Shown piece after piece: positions 40,886-48,932 of a DNA stretch of 64,000 bases (position 1 is the first letter of the stretch; each line of letters starts with the position of its first letter). The position numbers and the translations under genes are program-made. The notes beneath the pieces are model-generated. The model saw nothing but the letters and a program-made list of their open reading frames with translations, did no database searches and was not told the origin of the DNA. The DNA comes from an uncultured Tateyamaria sp. (GTDB taxonomy: Bacteria > Pseudomonadota > Alphaproteobacteria > Rhodobacterales > Rhodobacteraceae): positions 248,001 to 312,000 of the forward strand of contig NZ_CANNES010000001.1 of assembly GCF_947503705.1 (NCBI RefSeq), written 5' to 3'.

Positions 40886-41611
40886 CTAAAGCAGGGTAAT
40901 TCCCGAGCGAGCGGAGTAGACATCGGCCTGTAACAGCTGCGCAGCCTGCAAATGACCGTCGAGGCCCTTCTGCCCTTGATCTATAGCTTTTTGGATATGG
41001 GCATGGCTAGTTTCGATCTGCTGTTGGCTCATCGTGAGCACCTCGGCAATGTCGGCACGACTTTGGCGAATGCTGTTAATCCCATCATCGTAGGCGGCCT
41101 GGTTGATCTCGCCCTTTTCATGTGCCGCTTGTAGCTGTGCCAGTTCCGCATCTTGTTGTGCAAGCACCTGCGGCAGGCTCAAATTCATCCGGTCCATGTG
41201 ATCCTGGGTCGTGCGCAGACTGCGCATCAACATATCCGGCGTTGCGGCGTCCAAGCGGCGAGTAACGTCACGTTGACCGGCCTTGTTTCCAGCCGCAGCA
41301 CCAACCAGCCCTCCAGCGGCGGCCCCGATCAGGCACCGCTCCGCACCATTTGCCGTCAATACGCCCAAACCACAGCCGATCACGGCGCCGGCAGCTGCCC
41401 CACGCAGTGTCGACTTGCGCCGCAGGTCCTGCGCCATCTGCTTCAACGTGTCGGCCTGTTCTGTCAGATAAGCTGCGTCCTGCGCCCGGTTCTGAAACAC
41501 CAGGGGCGACGTATCCAGCCGCGTCGCCGCGTCAGGGCGCTGCGGAAACTCGGCGCAGCCTGCGAGCGCGGCAATGGTGATAAGGGACAAGGCGGGGGTC
41601 AGTCGGGGCAT
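40886..41611 (-). CDS. Lipoprotein with glycine-zipper segment
   Basis: 241 residues. The signal peptide ends in the lipobox LAGC (Cys near residue 19). A Gly/Ala-rich stretch (about 70-105: GAAAGAVIGCGLGVL and GAAAGGLVGAAAG) is a glycine zipper that may insert in membrane. It is followed by helical, Gln-rich heptads (about 135-225). Outer-membrane or periplasmic; function unknown. Confidence 0.82.
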   Translation of the reverse strand: MPRLTPALSLITIAALAGCAEFPQRPDAATRLDTSPLVFQNRAQDAAYLTEQADTLKQMAQDLRRKSTLRGAAAGAVIGCGLGVLTANGAERCLIGAAAGGLVGAAAGNKAGQRDVTRRLDAATPDMLMRSLRTTQDHMDRMNLSLPQVLAQQDAELAQLQAAHEKGEINQAAYDDGINSIRQSRADIAEVLTMSQQQIETSHAHIQKAIDQGQKGLDGHLQAAQLLQADVYSARSGITLL

Positions 41612-41731
41612 TTGAGGTGTCCAGTCTTTGGATCAGCGTTAGGTCACGGCACCCCGCTAAAGCCAAATTGTGGCATCATTTTGGACAAAGCCCGGATTTA
41701 CCTTAAATTGTTTCCATGCAGACGTGAGGCG

Positions 41732-43024
41732 CTACACCACAACCTCAATGGCCTCCTGGCTGCCCACGCCAAAGACACGCTTGTAGCGGTCGATCTCTGC
41801 TGCCGGTCCCATTGCCTTGTTGGGATTGTCCGACAATTTGACCGTAGGCTGGCCATTGGCACTGACCGCCTTGCAGACGAGCGAGAAGGGGGCCAGGGCG
41901 TCGCCTTGCGTCAACCCTTTGAAGTCGTTGGTCAGCATCGTGCCCCAGCCAAAGCTGACCCGAACCCGCCCTTGAAACTGCTGGTGCAGTTCTTCGATCT
42001 TGCCCGCATCCAGCCCATCCGAAAAGATCACCAGCTTGTCGCGCGGATCCTCGCCCCGTTCGGTCCACCAGCGGATGGCCGTTTCCGCCCCGGTGGCGGG
42101 GTCACCGCTGTCGACGCGGATGCCTGTCCACCCAGCCAGCCAATCGGGCGCACGGTCCAGGAACCCTTTGGTCCCGAAGGTATCAGGCAGGATGATCCGC
42201 AGATTGCCGTCATGTTCCTCTTGCCAATCGCTGAGCACGTCGTACGGGGCCCGCGCCAGATCGGCGTCGTTTTCGGCCAGGGCGGAGTACACCATAGGCA
42301 GTTCGTGCGCATTGGTGCCGATCGCCTCAACCTCGCGGTTTTTCGCGATCAGACAGTTTGAGGTGCCCACGAATTTGTCGCCCAGCCCCTCACCCATCGC
42401 CTGCACTGCCCAATCCTGCCAAAGGAAAGAATGCCGCCGCCGCGTGCCGAAATCCGCGACCCGCAGTCCGTCCAGTTCGCGCAACCGCTCAATCTTTTCC
42501 CAAAGCTTGGTCATGGCGCGGGCATAAAGGACCTGCAATTCGAACCGGCCCATGCGGTTCAGAACCGCTCGCCCGCGCAGTTCCATCAATACGGCAAGGG
42601 CCGGGATTTCCCACAGCATCACTTCGGGCCAGGACCCTTCGAACGTCAGTTCGTACTGATCCTCCCGCCGCTCCAGGTGGTAGGCGGGCAGGCGCAGGGT
42701 TTCGAACCAATCCATGAATTCGGGGGTGAACATCTGCCGTTTGCCGTAGAACGTGTTGCCCCGCATCCACGTGCTTTCCCCCCGACTGAGCGAGAGGGAG
42801 CGGATGTGGTCCAATTGTTCGCGCAGCTCGCCTTCGTCAATCAGCTTGGCGAGCGGCACATGGGTGGAGCGGTTGATGAGGCTGAAGGTGACTTGGGTAT
42901 CGGGCTTGTTTCGGAACACCGATTGGCACATCAGAAGTTTGTAGAAATCCGTGTCGATGAGGGACCGGACAATGGGGTCGATCTTCCATTTGTGGTTCCA
43001 GACGCGGGTGGCGATGTCGACCAT
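41732..43024 (-). CDS. pncB: Nicotinate phosphoribosyltransferase
   Basis: 430 residues from MVDIATRVWNHKW. Family features are LIDTDFYKLLMCQSVF near residues 22-37, the phospho-His region RRRHSFLWQDWAVQAM near 205-220, GTSNCLIA near 230 and the phosphoribosyl-binding GIRVDSGDPATGAE near 290-304, then FSDGLDA and FGWGTMLTND. It makes nicotinate mononucleotide from nicotinate and PRPP in the NAD salvage pathway. Lies 190 bp downstream of pncA on the same strand. Confidence 0.97.
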   Translation of the reverse strand: MVDIATRVWNHKWKIDPIVRSLIDTDFYKLLMCQSVFRNKPDTQVTFSLINRSTHVPLAKLIDEGELREQLDHIRSLSLSRGESTWMRGNTFYGKRQMFTPEFMDWFETLRLPAYHLERREDQYELTFEGSWPEVMLWEIPALAVLMELRGRAVLNRMGRFELQVLYARAMTKLWEKIERLRELDGLRVADFGTRRRHSFLWQDWAVQAMGEGLGDKFVGTSNCLIAKNREVEAIGTNAHELPMVYSALAENDADLARAPYDVLSDWQEEHDGNLRIILPDTFGTKGFLDRAPDWLAGWTGIRVDSGDPATGAETAIRWWTERGEDPRDKLVIFSDGLDAGKIEELHQQFQGRVRVSFGWGTMLTNDFKGLTQGDALAPFSLVCKAVSANGQPTVKLSDNPNKAMGPAAEIDRYKRVFGVGSQEAIEVVV

Positions 43025-43088
43025 GGGGTAGTTCCTTGCTTGGCTGATCACCTTGTGCCAGAGGTTTGCGCCTGGCCGCAAGGCGGGG

Positions 43089-43218
43089 CGAAGACCGGCG
43101 CGGTCTTCGGCTGCAATCCGGCGCGGATTGCGGTCGCGCCCGTTGGCCTTTGTAGCGCTAGGATTTGCCAGCCTTCAGACGCCGCGTCGGCGTCTTGCAG
43201 TGATCCGCGTCGGATTAC
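43089..43218. repeat. Four-hairpin array with five-base GRYGC loops (copy 2), between pncA and pncB
   Basis: Four stems with five-base loops: 43089-43109 (8 bp, loop GGCGC), 43113-43131 (7 bp plus two weaker pairs, loop GGCGC), 43177-43195 (7 bp, loop GCGTC) and 43200-43218 (7 bp with one G-T, loop GCGTC). As in copy 1, the first two loops read GRCGC on this strand and the last two on the other, and CGGCTG joins hairpins 1-2. The last hairpin includes the pncA stop codon. Stem sequences are not shared with copy 1. Confidence 0.85.
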
Positions 43219-43814
43219 GTGGCCAGTGTGACGCCTGCGGCCCGCATCCCATCTTGGGCTGCTGCAAGCGACCCGTTCAAGTCAATGGCCCGACACAGAT
43301 CCATTTGCACCGTTATATTGAACCCCAATTTGGCAGCATCCACCGCCGAGAAGTTCACGCAAAAATCCGTCGCCAGCCCCACCATCAGCAGGTCCGAAAT
43401 ACCTCGTGTCCTCAGATAGCCCTCCAGCCCGGTGGGCGTGCTGTGGTCATTCTCGAAAAACGCGGAATAGCTGTCGATGTCCGGCCGGAAGCCTTTGCGC
43501 ACGATCATCTCTGCCCGGTCACTGTGCAGTTCGTTGTGGAACTGGGCCCCGATGGACCCCTGAATGCAATGATCCGGCCAAAGAACCTGTGGGCCATAGG
43601 CCATGTCCAACACCTCGTAGGCATCGCGTCCCGCGTGCGACGAGGCAAAAGACGAGTGCCCCGCTGGGTGCCAGTCTTGCGTCAACACCACAGCGTCTGC
43701 ATCGTTCATCAACGCATTGATCCCAGCGACGATCCGGTCGCCTTCGGGGACGGCCAACGCCCCCCCGGGGCAAAAGTCGTTTTGCACGTCGATCACGATC
43801 AGGGCATAGGTCAT
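43215..43814 (-). CDS. pncA: Nicotinamidase
   Basis: 199 residues. Catalytic triad: Asp9 (IVIDVQNDF), Lys in MIVRKGF near residue 106 and Cys in GLATDFCV near residue 150. Metal ligands are in TQDWHPAGHSSF near 45-56. It converts nicotinamide to nicotinate, the substrate of PncB, encoded next. The hairpin array between the two genes may tune relative expression or stabilise the mRNA. Confidence 0.96.
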   Translation of the reverse strand: MTYALIVIDVQNDFCPGGALAVPEGDRIVAGINALMNDADAVVLTQDWHPAGHSSFASSHAGRDAYEVLDMAYGPQVLWPDHCIQGSIGAQFHNELHSDRAEMIVRKGFRPDIDSYSAFFENDHSTPTGLEGYLRTRGISDLLMVGLATDFCVNFSAVDAAKLGFNITVQMDLCRAIDLNGSLAAAQDGMRAAGVTLAT

Positions 43815-43897
43815 TGGCAGCTTTCGTCTAGGGTGTCGCCTAAGTCTATTCCCAATTCACTCATGACGAAAAGCAGATAACCCATCTGGGCCGGGCG

Positions 43898-44164
43898 CTA
43901 CATGCCCAGAACGCAAAAGGGGCACACTGCAATCAGGCCTCCAACCATCACGGCACCACCCACCGCTTCTCCTGCGCTGACGGTGCCATCCTCGTTCATG
44001 TCAAACGCCTTGGTCTTGGCGGGTTCTTCTCTTGTGACTGCGGGTGAAAATCGCTCTGTTGGCGGCGGCGGCAACATGCCATCTCTGCTGTTGGGAGGCG
44101 CAGAACAGGCAGCCAAGGACAGGCTGGCAGCAGCTACAACTGCGATGGCTTTTACATCTATCAT
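43898..44164 (-). CDS. Small lipoprotein with an EF-hand-like loop
   Basis: 88 residues. Signal peptide with lipobox LAAC (Cys near residue 20), then a Pro-rich stretch. DMNEDGTVSAGE near residues 55-66 fits a 12-residue EF-hand calcium loop. The tail is hydrophobic and ends CPFCVLGM, with a CxxC pair. Function unknown. Divergent from trhO across a 182-bp gap that holds no other feature I can support. Confidence 0.65.
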   Translation of the reverse strand: MIDVKAIAVVAAASLSLAACSAPPNSRDGMLPPPPTERFSPAVTREEPAKTKAFDMNEDGTVSAGEAVGGAVMVGGLIAVCPFCVLGM

Positions 44165-44346
44165 TTTAATATTGCTTTCAAAATATGCATCCGACGGTAG
44201 CCGAAAAGGCGCCGTGACGCATAGTATGGAATACCGGACCCGAACCGCAGCTTCATGGCGGGCCGGGTACCTGACACGTGCTCAGGCGTCACACCGGCGT
44301 GGCGAAAGACTTGCAGGACGCAGCGCGCAGGCGTATCTGAGCGCGC

Positions 44347-45270
44347 ATGTTCACCATCGCTGCGCTTTATCACTTTACCCGGTTTGACGACCCCGCCGCC
44401 TTGAAGGCGCCATTGGCCAAAGTTGCGTGTGGCAACGGCGTGACCGGCACATTGCTTTTGGCTCCGGAGGGGATCAACGGCACGATCGCGGGCAGTCGCG
44501 CGGGCATCGATGCCGTTCTGGATCATATCCGCGCCCTGCCCGGCTGTGCAGAACTGGAGTGGAAAGAGAGCCATAGCCCAACGCCCCCTTTTGGAAAAAT
44601 GAAAGTCCGTCTCAAGCGGGAAATTGTCACCATGGGCCAGCCTGACGTCGATCCGGCGGCCCGCACCGGTCACTATGTCGAAGCCTCTGACTGGAACGAC
44701 CTGATTGGGCGTGATGATGTCGCCGTCATCGACACCCGCAACGATTACGAGGTGGCCATTGGCACCTTTGACGGGGCAATTGATCCAAAAACTGCCAGCT
44801 TTGGCGCCTTTCCCGCCTGGTGGGAGGAGAACAAGCACCGCTTTCATAACAAGAAGGTGGCCATGTTCTGTACGGGTGGCATCCGCTGTGAAAAATCTAC
44901 CAACTACCTGCTCGGCCAGGGGGTCGAGGATGTCTTTCACCTCAAGGGTGGCATCCTGAAATACCTCGAAGAGGTGCCTGCATCTGACAGCACATGGCAG
45001 GGTGAGTGCTTTGTCTTTGATGGCCGCGTCAGCGTCGGTCACGGTTTGGAGGTTGGGCCGCACCTGCTGTGCTATGCCTGCCGCCGTCCGATCTTGCCTG
45101 CGGATCAGAACCATCCTGGCTATGAGGCAGGTGTCAGCTGCCATCATTGCGTTGATGAGACCACGTATGAGGACAAGGCCCGCTTTCGCGAACGTCAAAA
45201 GCAGATGGTGCTTGCGCAGGCCCGCGGCACCGACCATCTGACAGGCAAGATGGTGCCGGGTAAAACCTAG
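44347..45270 (+). CDS. trhO: tRNA uridine(34) hydroxylase TrhO (rhodanese family)
   Basis: 307 residues. An N-terminal acylphosphatase-like part with GVTGTLLLAPEGINGTIAG near 29-47 precedes a rhodanese domain whose active Cys is in MFCTGGIRCEKST near residues 176-188. C-terminal zinc-type Cys pairs are CYACRRP and CHHC near 242-265. TrhO makes 5-hydroxyuridine at the wobble position of tRNA using oxygen. The ATG lacks a clear ribosome-binding site. Confidence 0.95.
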   Translation: MFTIAALYHFTRFDDPAALKAPLAKVACGNGVTGTLLLAPEGINGTIAGSRAGIDAVLDHIRALPGCAELEWKESHSPTPPFGKMKVRLKREIVTMGQPDVDPAARTGHYVEASDWNDLIGRDDVAVIDTRNDYEVAIGTFDGAIDPKTASFGAFPAWWEENKHRFHNKKVAMFCTGGIRCEKSTNYLLGQGVEDVFHLKGGILKYLEEVPASDSTWQGECFVFDGRVSVGHGLEVGPHLLCYACRRPILPADQNHPGYEAGVSCHHCVDETTYEDKARFRERQKQMVLAQARGTDHLTGKMVPGKT

Positions 45271-45272
45271 GT

Positions 45273-45290
45273 GCATCCCCCGTAAGATGC
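45273..45290. repeat. CCCCGTAA hairpin between convergent genes
   Basis: GCATC and GATGC pair around CCCCGTAA directly after the trhO stop. The loop carries the CCCGTAAG core of the elements at 10436, 12317 and 38472, but the stem differs. Probably the least conserved member of that family; it could serve as a two-sided terminator. Confidence 0.4.
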
Positions 45291-45300
45291 GGCGAAAGCG

Positions 45301-46515
45301 CTAGGCTGGCTGCAACACACCACGCGTGCGGCTGCGGCCCAAAAGCCACAGCATGATCGCGATGTTCAGCCCGTTCCACAGGATCCCGTTCCAGAACGCC
45401 ATCTGATAGCTGCCCGTCACGTCATAAATCCAGCCCGACATCCAGCCCCCCAGCGCCATGCCCATGATTGTCGCCATCAACACAAACCCAACCCGGGCGC
45501 CCGCCTCGCGCGCTGGCATGTATTCCCGGACGATCACGGCATAGCTGGGTACGATCCCGCCTTGGCTAAGTCCAAACACAAGGCTCACGACATAAAGCGA
45601 GATCAACGCGTCAGAGGGCAGGTAAAGCACAAGCGCAATGCATTGCAGCACCGAGCCGATCAGCAGCGTCATGACACCGCCCAGCCGGTCCGCCAATGCG
45701 CCCGATACGATCCGCGACGCAACACCACCCAAAAGCATCAGCGACAGCATTTCGGCACCGACCGCCGGGCCATAGCCCAGATCGACGCAATAGCTGACGA
45801 TATGGACCTGCGGCATCGACATCGCCACACAACAGCCCACGCCGGCCAACCCAAGCAACCAGGCCAACATGCGAGGTGAAAGCCCGACAGACTGCGCCCT
45901 GAGGCCCGAGGCAGCTTCGGCTGTTGCATAAGCTTCTTCAGGCACCGAGCGGCGCAAGGCAAAGGCAAGCGGAATGACCACACACAACGTGGCGACTGCC
46001 AGTATGACATAGACCATCCGCCAGCCTTCTTCAGCCAGATAGCCCGCCAGAATGATCGGCCAGAACGCGCCCGAGATATAGTTTCCGCTGGCCACCAAAG
46101 CGACGGCGATCCCCCGCCGCTTGATGAACCAGTGCGAGATGTCCGCGATCAGCGGGCCGAATCCCACCGCCGTGAAGAACCCCACCACCAGCTGTGCCAA
46201 TGATAACATGAGGATTGAAGTACTGAGGATGGCCAGGCCATATCCCGCCGCGATGCCCAGCCCGCAGGCCACCAGAACCCGCGTGACGCCCCAGCGATCC
46301 ACCGCACGGCCAATCGCGAAGTTCCCTACGGCAAAGCCGATCATGGTCAGGGTATAGGGCAGGCTCGCCTCGGCCCGGCCCGTGCCGAACTCTGCCTCAA
46401 CGGAGGGCATTACCACGATGATGGCCCACATGCCGACATTGGCCACGGTGGCAATTGCCAAGGTCAGGGCCAGCCGCCCCCAGGCATAAGGGCTATCAAG
46501 GACGCTTTTACTCAT
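45301..46515 (-). CDS. MFS transporter (monocarboxylate-type)
   Basis: 404 residues with 12 hydrophobic segments. The loop 2-3 motif GRAVDRWGVTRVL near residues 63-75 and the related GALADRLGGVM near 262-272 are standard MFS signatures. The closing RAGARVGFVLMATIMGMALGGWMSGWIYD resembles oxalate/formate or monocarboxylate carriers. Substrate unknown. Divergent from motB. Confidence 0.88.
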   Translation of the reverse strand: MSKSVLDSPYAWGRLALTLAIATVANVGMWAIIVVMPSVEAEFGTGRAEASLPYTLTMIGFAVGNFAIGRAVDRWGVTRVLVACGLGIAAGYGLAILSTSILMLSLAQLVVGFFTAVGFGPLIADISHWFIKRRGIAVALVASGNYISGAFWPIILAGYLAEEGWRMVYVILAVATLCVVIPLAFALRRSVPEEAYATAEAASGLRAQSVGLSPRMLAWLLGLAGVGCCVAMSMPQVHIVSYCVDLGYGPAVGAEMLSLMLLGGVASRIVSGALADRLGGVMTLLIGSVLQCIALVLYLPSDALISLYVVSLVFGLSQGGIVPSYAVIVREYMPAREAGARVGFVLMATIMGMALGGWMSGWIYDVTGSYQMAFWNGILWNGLNIAIMLWLLGRSRTRGVLQPA

Positions 46516-46581
46516 ATGCTATCTGCGCGTGGCGCGATCCGCTGCGCAAGGGGCCAGATGAAGTTCTGACAATTTGATCTG

Positions 46582-46596
46582 TTAAGCACCGGGTAA
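46582..46596 (+). promoter_or_regulatory. CtrA-like box upstream of motB
   Basis: TTAA-GCACCGG-GTAA matches the CtrA consensus TTAA-N7-TTAA at seven of eight bases, 47 bp before the motB start. Similar boxes precede flgE and lie between fliF and fliL. CtrA controls motility in roseobacters, which supports the call. Confidence 0.5.
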
Positions 46597-46642
46597 GGCG
46601 CCGTGGAATAAGAATGATCTTGGGTGAAAATGAGGTGTGGGA

Positions 46643-47482
46643 ATGAGCGCGCAAGCAAATGCGCGGCCTATCATCATCAAGCGCAAGAAAGTCATTGCTG
46701 GCGGGGGCCATCATGGCGGTGCGTGGAAGGTGGCCTATGCGGACTTCGTGACCGCTATGATGGCTTTCTTCATGTTGATGTGGCTGCTGAATGCAACGAC
46801 CGAAAAGCAACGCAAGGGAATTGCGGATTACTTTTCGCCGACGATTCCGATCAATCGGATTTCAGGTGGCGGGGATGGCAGCTTTGGCGGCGACAGTATC
46901 TTTTCTGAAATGACCTTGCCGCAGAACGGCACAGGTGCGACCGCCGCGCGGCCCACCGAAGGGCGGCAGGCCCGGGGCGAAAGCGGGATGAGTGTGGACG
47001 GCAAAGGACAGACGCAGGCCGAAGAAGCCTTTAGATCCCTTGAGGCCAAGTTGCTGGGCAAAGGCGGCGAATCCAAGGTGATGGAGAATGAGCTGCAACA
47101 CATAAACACCCGTCTGACCGACGAGGGGCTGGTGATCGAGATCTTTGCGCTGGAGGGCACGCCGCTGTTTGAAGGCACAAGCGATCAACCAACACCCTTG
47201 CTGCGCAGCCTTGCCCTGATGATCAGCGACACCGCACAAACCGTGGAAAACGGTATCGCAATCGGTGGTCATGTTCCGGCAGAACCGATTGTGCGGGCCG
47301 AGAACCTGACCTGGCAAACCTCTGCGAACCAGGCCACCGCTATGCGCAAGCTGATCGAAGCGGCCGGGATCGCACCGGCGCAGATCAAAAGGGTCACCGG
47401 CCATGCCGACCGCGAACCCATCACGCGCAATCCCATGGCGCTGCGCAACAACCGATTGGAGATTGTCTTGCTGCGCGAATGA
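46643..47482 (+). CDS. motB: Flagellar stator protein MotB
   Basis: 279 residues from the ATG after GAGG. One membrane helix (about 30-50) contains YADFVTAMMAFFMLMWLL, with the proton-carrying Asp near residue 34. A long linker leads to a C-terminal OmpA-type peptidoglycan-binding domain (about 155-279: LVIEIFALEGTPLFEGTS, ending LRNNRLEIVLL). It pairs with MotA, whose gene lies 10 kb away at the other end of the cluster, an unusual split. Confidence 0.95.
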   Translation: MSAQANARPIIIKRKKVIAGGGHHGGAWKVAYADFVTAMMAFFMLMWLLNATTEKQRKGIADYFSPTIPINRISGGGDGSFGGDSIFSEMTLPQNGTGATAARPTEGRQARGESGMSVDGKGQTQAEEAFRSLEAKLLGKGGESKVMENELQHINTRLTDEGLVIEIFALEGTPLFEGTSDQPTPLLRSLALMISDTAQTVENGIAIGGHVPAEPIVRAENLTWQTSANQATAMRKLIEAAGIAPAQIKRVTGHADREPITRNPMALRNNRLEIVLLRE

Positions 47483-47504
47483 GGAATAGATCGGATTTTA
47501 TCTG

Positions 47505-47519
47505 TTAGTCTGACATTAA
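47505..47519 (+). promoter_or_regulatory. CtrA-like box upstream of flgE
   Basis: TTAG-TCTGACA-TTAA matches the CtrA consensus at seven of eight bases, 56 bp before the flgE start, in the 92-bp gap after motB. It would let flgE-flgK-flgL-flgI start from their own promoter. Confidence 0.5.
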
Positions 47520-47574
47520 TCAGCTGCGCCTAACTGTTGGCCCAATTGGGTCGATACAGCAGAAAGGCGTGTCT

Positions 47575-48885
47575 ATGACGATCTCATCTTCGCTTAACGC
47601 AGGTGTGGCAGGGCTTCAGGCCAATGCAACACGACTGGCAACCATTTCAGACAATATCGCGAACTCTTCGACGTTCGGATACAAACGGGTCAACACGGAT
47701 TTCCATTCGCTGGTGATTTCGTCCTCTGGCGGGACATATTCGGCAGGTGGGGTCCGGGCGACAACCTCACGCCTGATCGACCAAAGCGGGTCGCTGGTGT
47801 CGACATCCAACCCGACAGACCTGGCCGTGCGGGGTCGCGGCATGCTGCCAGTGGCCAAGGCAAGCGAGGTCGAGGTCGGGAACGGCGAAAACCAGATGTT
47901 TCTGACGACAACGGGGTCTTTCCGCACTGATGCGGAAGGGTATTTGCGCTCTGACGCGGGGCTTATCCTGCTGGGCTGGCCCGCCTTGCCAGACGGGACC
48001 GTCCCGACATTTCCCCGCGACACGTCGGACGGGCTTGAGCCAGTTCAGATCAACGTGAACCAGTTTTCAGGTGAGCCGACCACACAAATTTCGCTGGGCG
48101 TGAACCTGCCCGCGACGGAAACGGACGCAGGTGCCTTGGGTGATGCGCAAAACCTGGCTGTGGAATATTTCGACAACCTCGGCACATCCGAAAGCGTGAA
48201 TATCAGTTTTGCACCGACCGTTCCGGGCACAGGGTCGTCAAATGAATGGACGATGACGATGACGGATTCCGCGCTCGATGGAGCCGTGATCGGTGAATAT
48301 ACCCTCACCTTCGACGACAGCCGGACATCTGGCGGCACGCTGATTGCTGTGGCGGATGCCGCGGGCAATCCCGGTGGCACCTATGACCCGGCCACGGGCA
48401 ACATCGTGGTGAATGTCGAAGGCGGCCCACTTGAGGTGAACATCGGGCAACTGGGCGAAAGCGACGGGATCACGCAGCTGTCAGACAGCTTTGCGCCGGT
48501 TTCGATCTCCAAGGATGGATCGCCCGTCGGCAACATGACCAGTGTCGAGGTTGATGCAAACGGCTTTGTGACTGCGTTCTTTGACACCGGCATCAACCGC
48601 ACGATCTACCAGATCCCTCTGGTCGATTTGCCCAATCCCAATGGGATGGTTGCCCTGGACCAACAAACCTATCTGCCATCCCCTGAAAGCGGCAGCTATT
48701 TCCTCTGGAACGCCGGGGATGGACCGACGGGCGACGTGGTCTCTTATGCCCGCGAGGAATCTGCAGTCGACGTCGCCGGTGAACTCACGGCCATGATCCA
48801 GACCCAACGGGCCTATTCGTCCAATGCCAAGGTCATTCAGACCGTGGACGAGATGCTTCAGGAAACCACCAACATCAAACGTTAA
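47575..48885 (+). CDS. flgE: Flagellar hook protein FlgE
   Basis: 436 residues from MTISSSLNAG; a GTG two codons upstream is less likely. The N-terminal rod-hook motif SDNIANSSTFGYKR (about 26-39) and the C-terminal helix ELTAMIQTQRAYSSNAKVIQTVDEM are conserved in axial proteins. FlgE polymerises to form the hook. The central domain is Asp/Gly-rich, as in extracellular flagellar subunits. First gene of a run with flgK, flgL and flgI. Confidence 0.96.
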   Translation: MTISSSLNAGVAGLQANATRLATISDNIANSSTFGYKRVNTDFHSLVISSSGGTYSAGGVRATTSRLIDQSGSLVSTSNPTDLAVRGRGMLPVAKASEVEVGNGENQMFLTTTGSFRTDAEGYLRSDAGLILLGWPALPDGTVPTFPRDTSDGLEPVQINVNQFSGEPTTQISLGVNLPATETDAGALGDAQNLAVEYFDNLGTSESVNISFAPTVPGTGSSNEWTMTMTDSALDGAVIGEYTLTFDDSRTSGGTLIAVADAAGNPGGTYDPATGNIVVNVEGGPLEVNIGQLGESDGITQLSDSFAPVSISKDGSPVGNMTSVEVDANGFVTAFFDTGINRTIYQIPLVDLPNPNGMVALDQQTYLPSPESGSYFLWNAGDGPTGDVVSYAREESAVDVAGELTAMIQTQRAYSSNAKVIQTVDEMLQETTNIKR

Positions 48886-48932
48886 CGGCTAAGGCCGATA
48901 TGCGGCCGGAGCACTGAACAAAGGGCCCTGAC

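Noticed and set aside
44161-45276. 371-codon ORF on the minus strand opposite trhO
   Set aside because: TrhO motifs are complete on the plus strand; the antisense product has no family.
48875-48901. Sigma-28-like promoter (TCAA-N15-GCCGATAT) before flgK
   Set aside because: Close to consensus, but many roseobacters lack FliA and the match overlaps the flgE stop; left as unproven.
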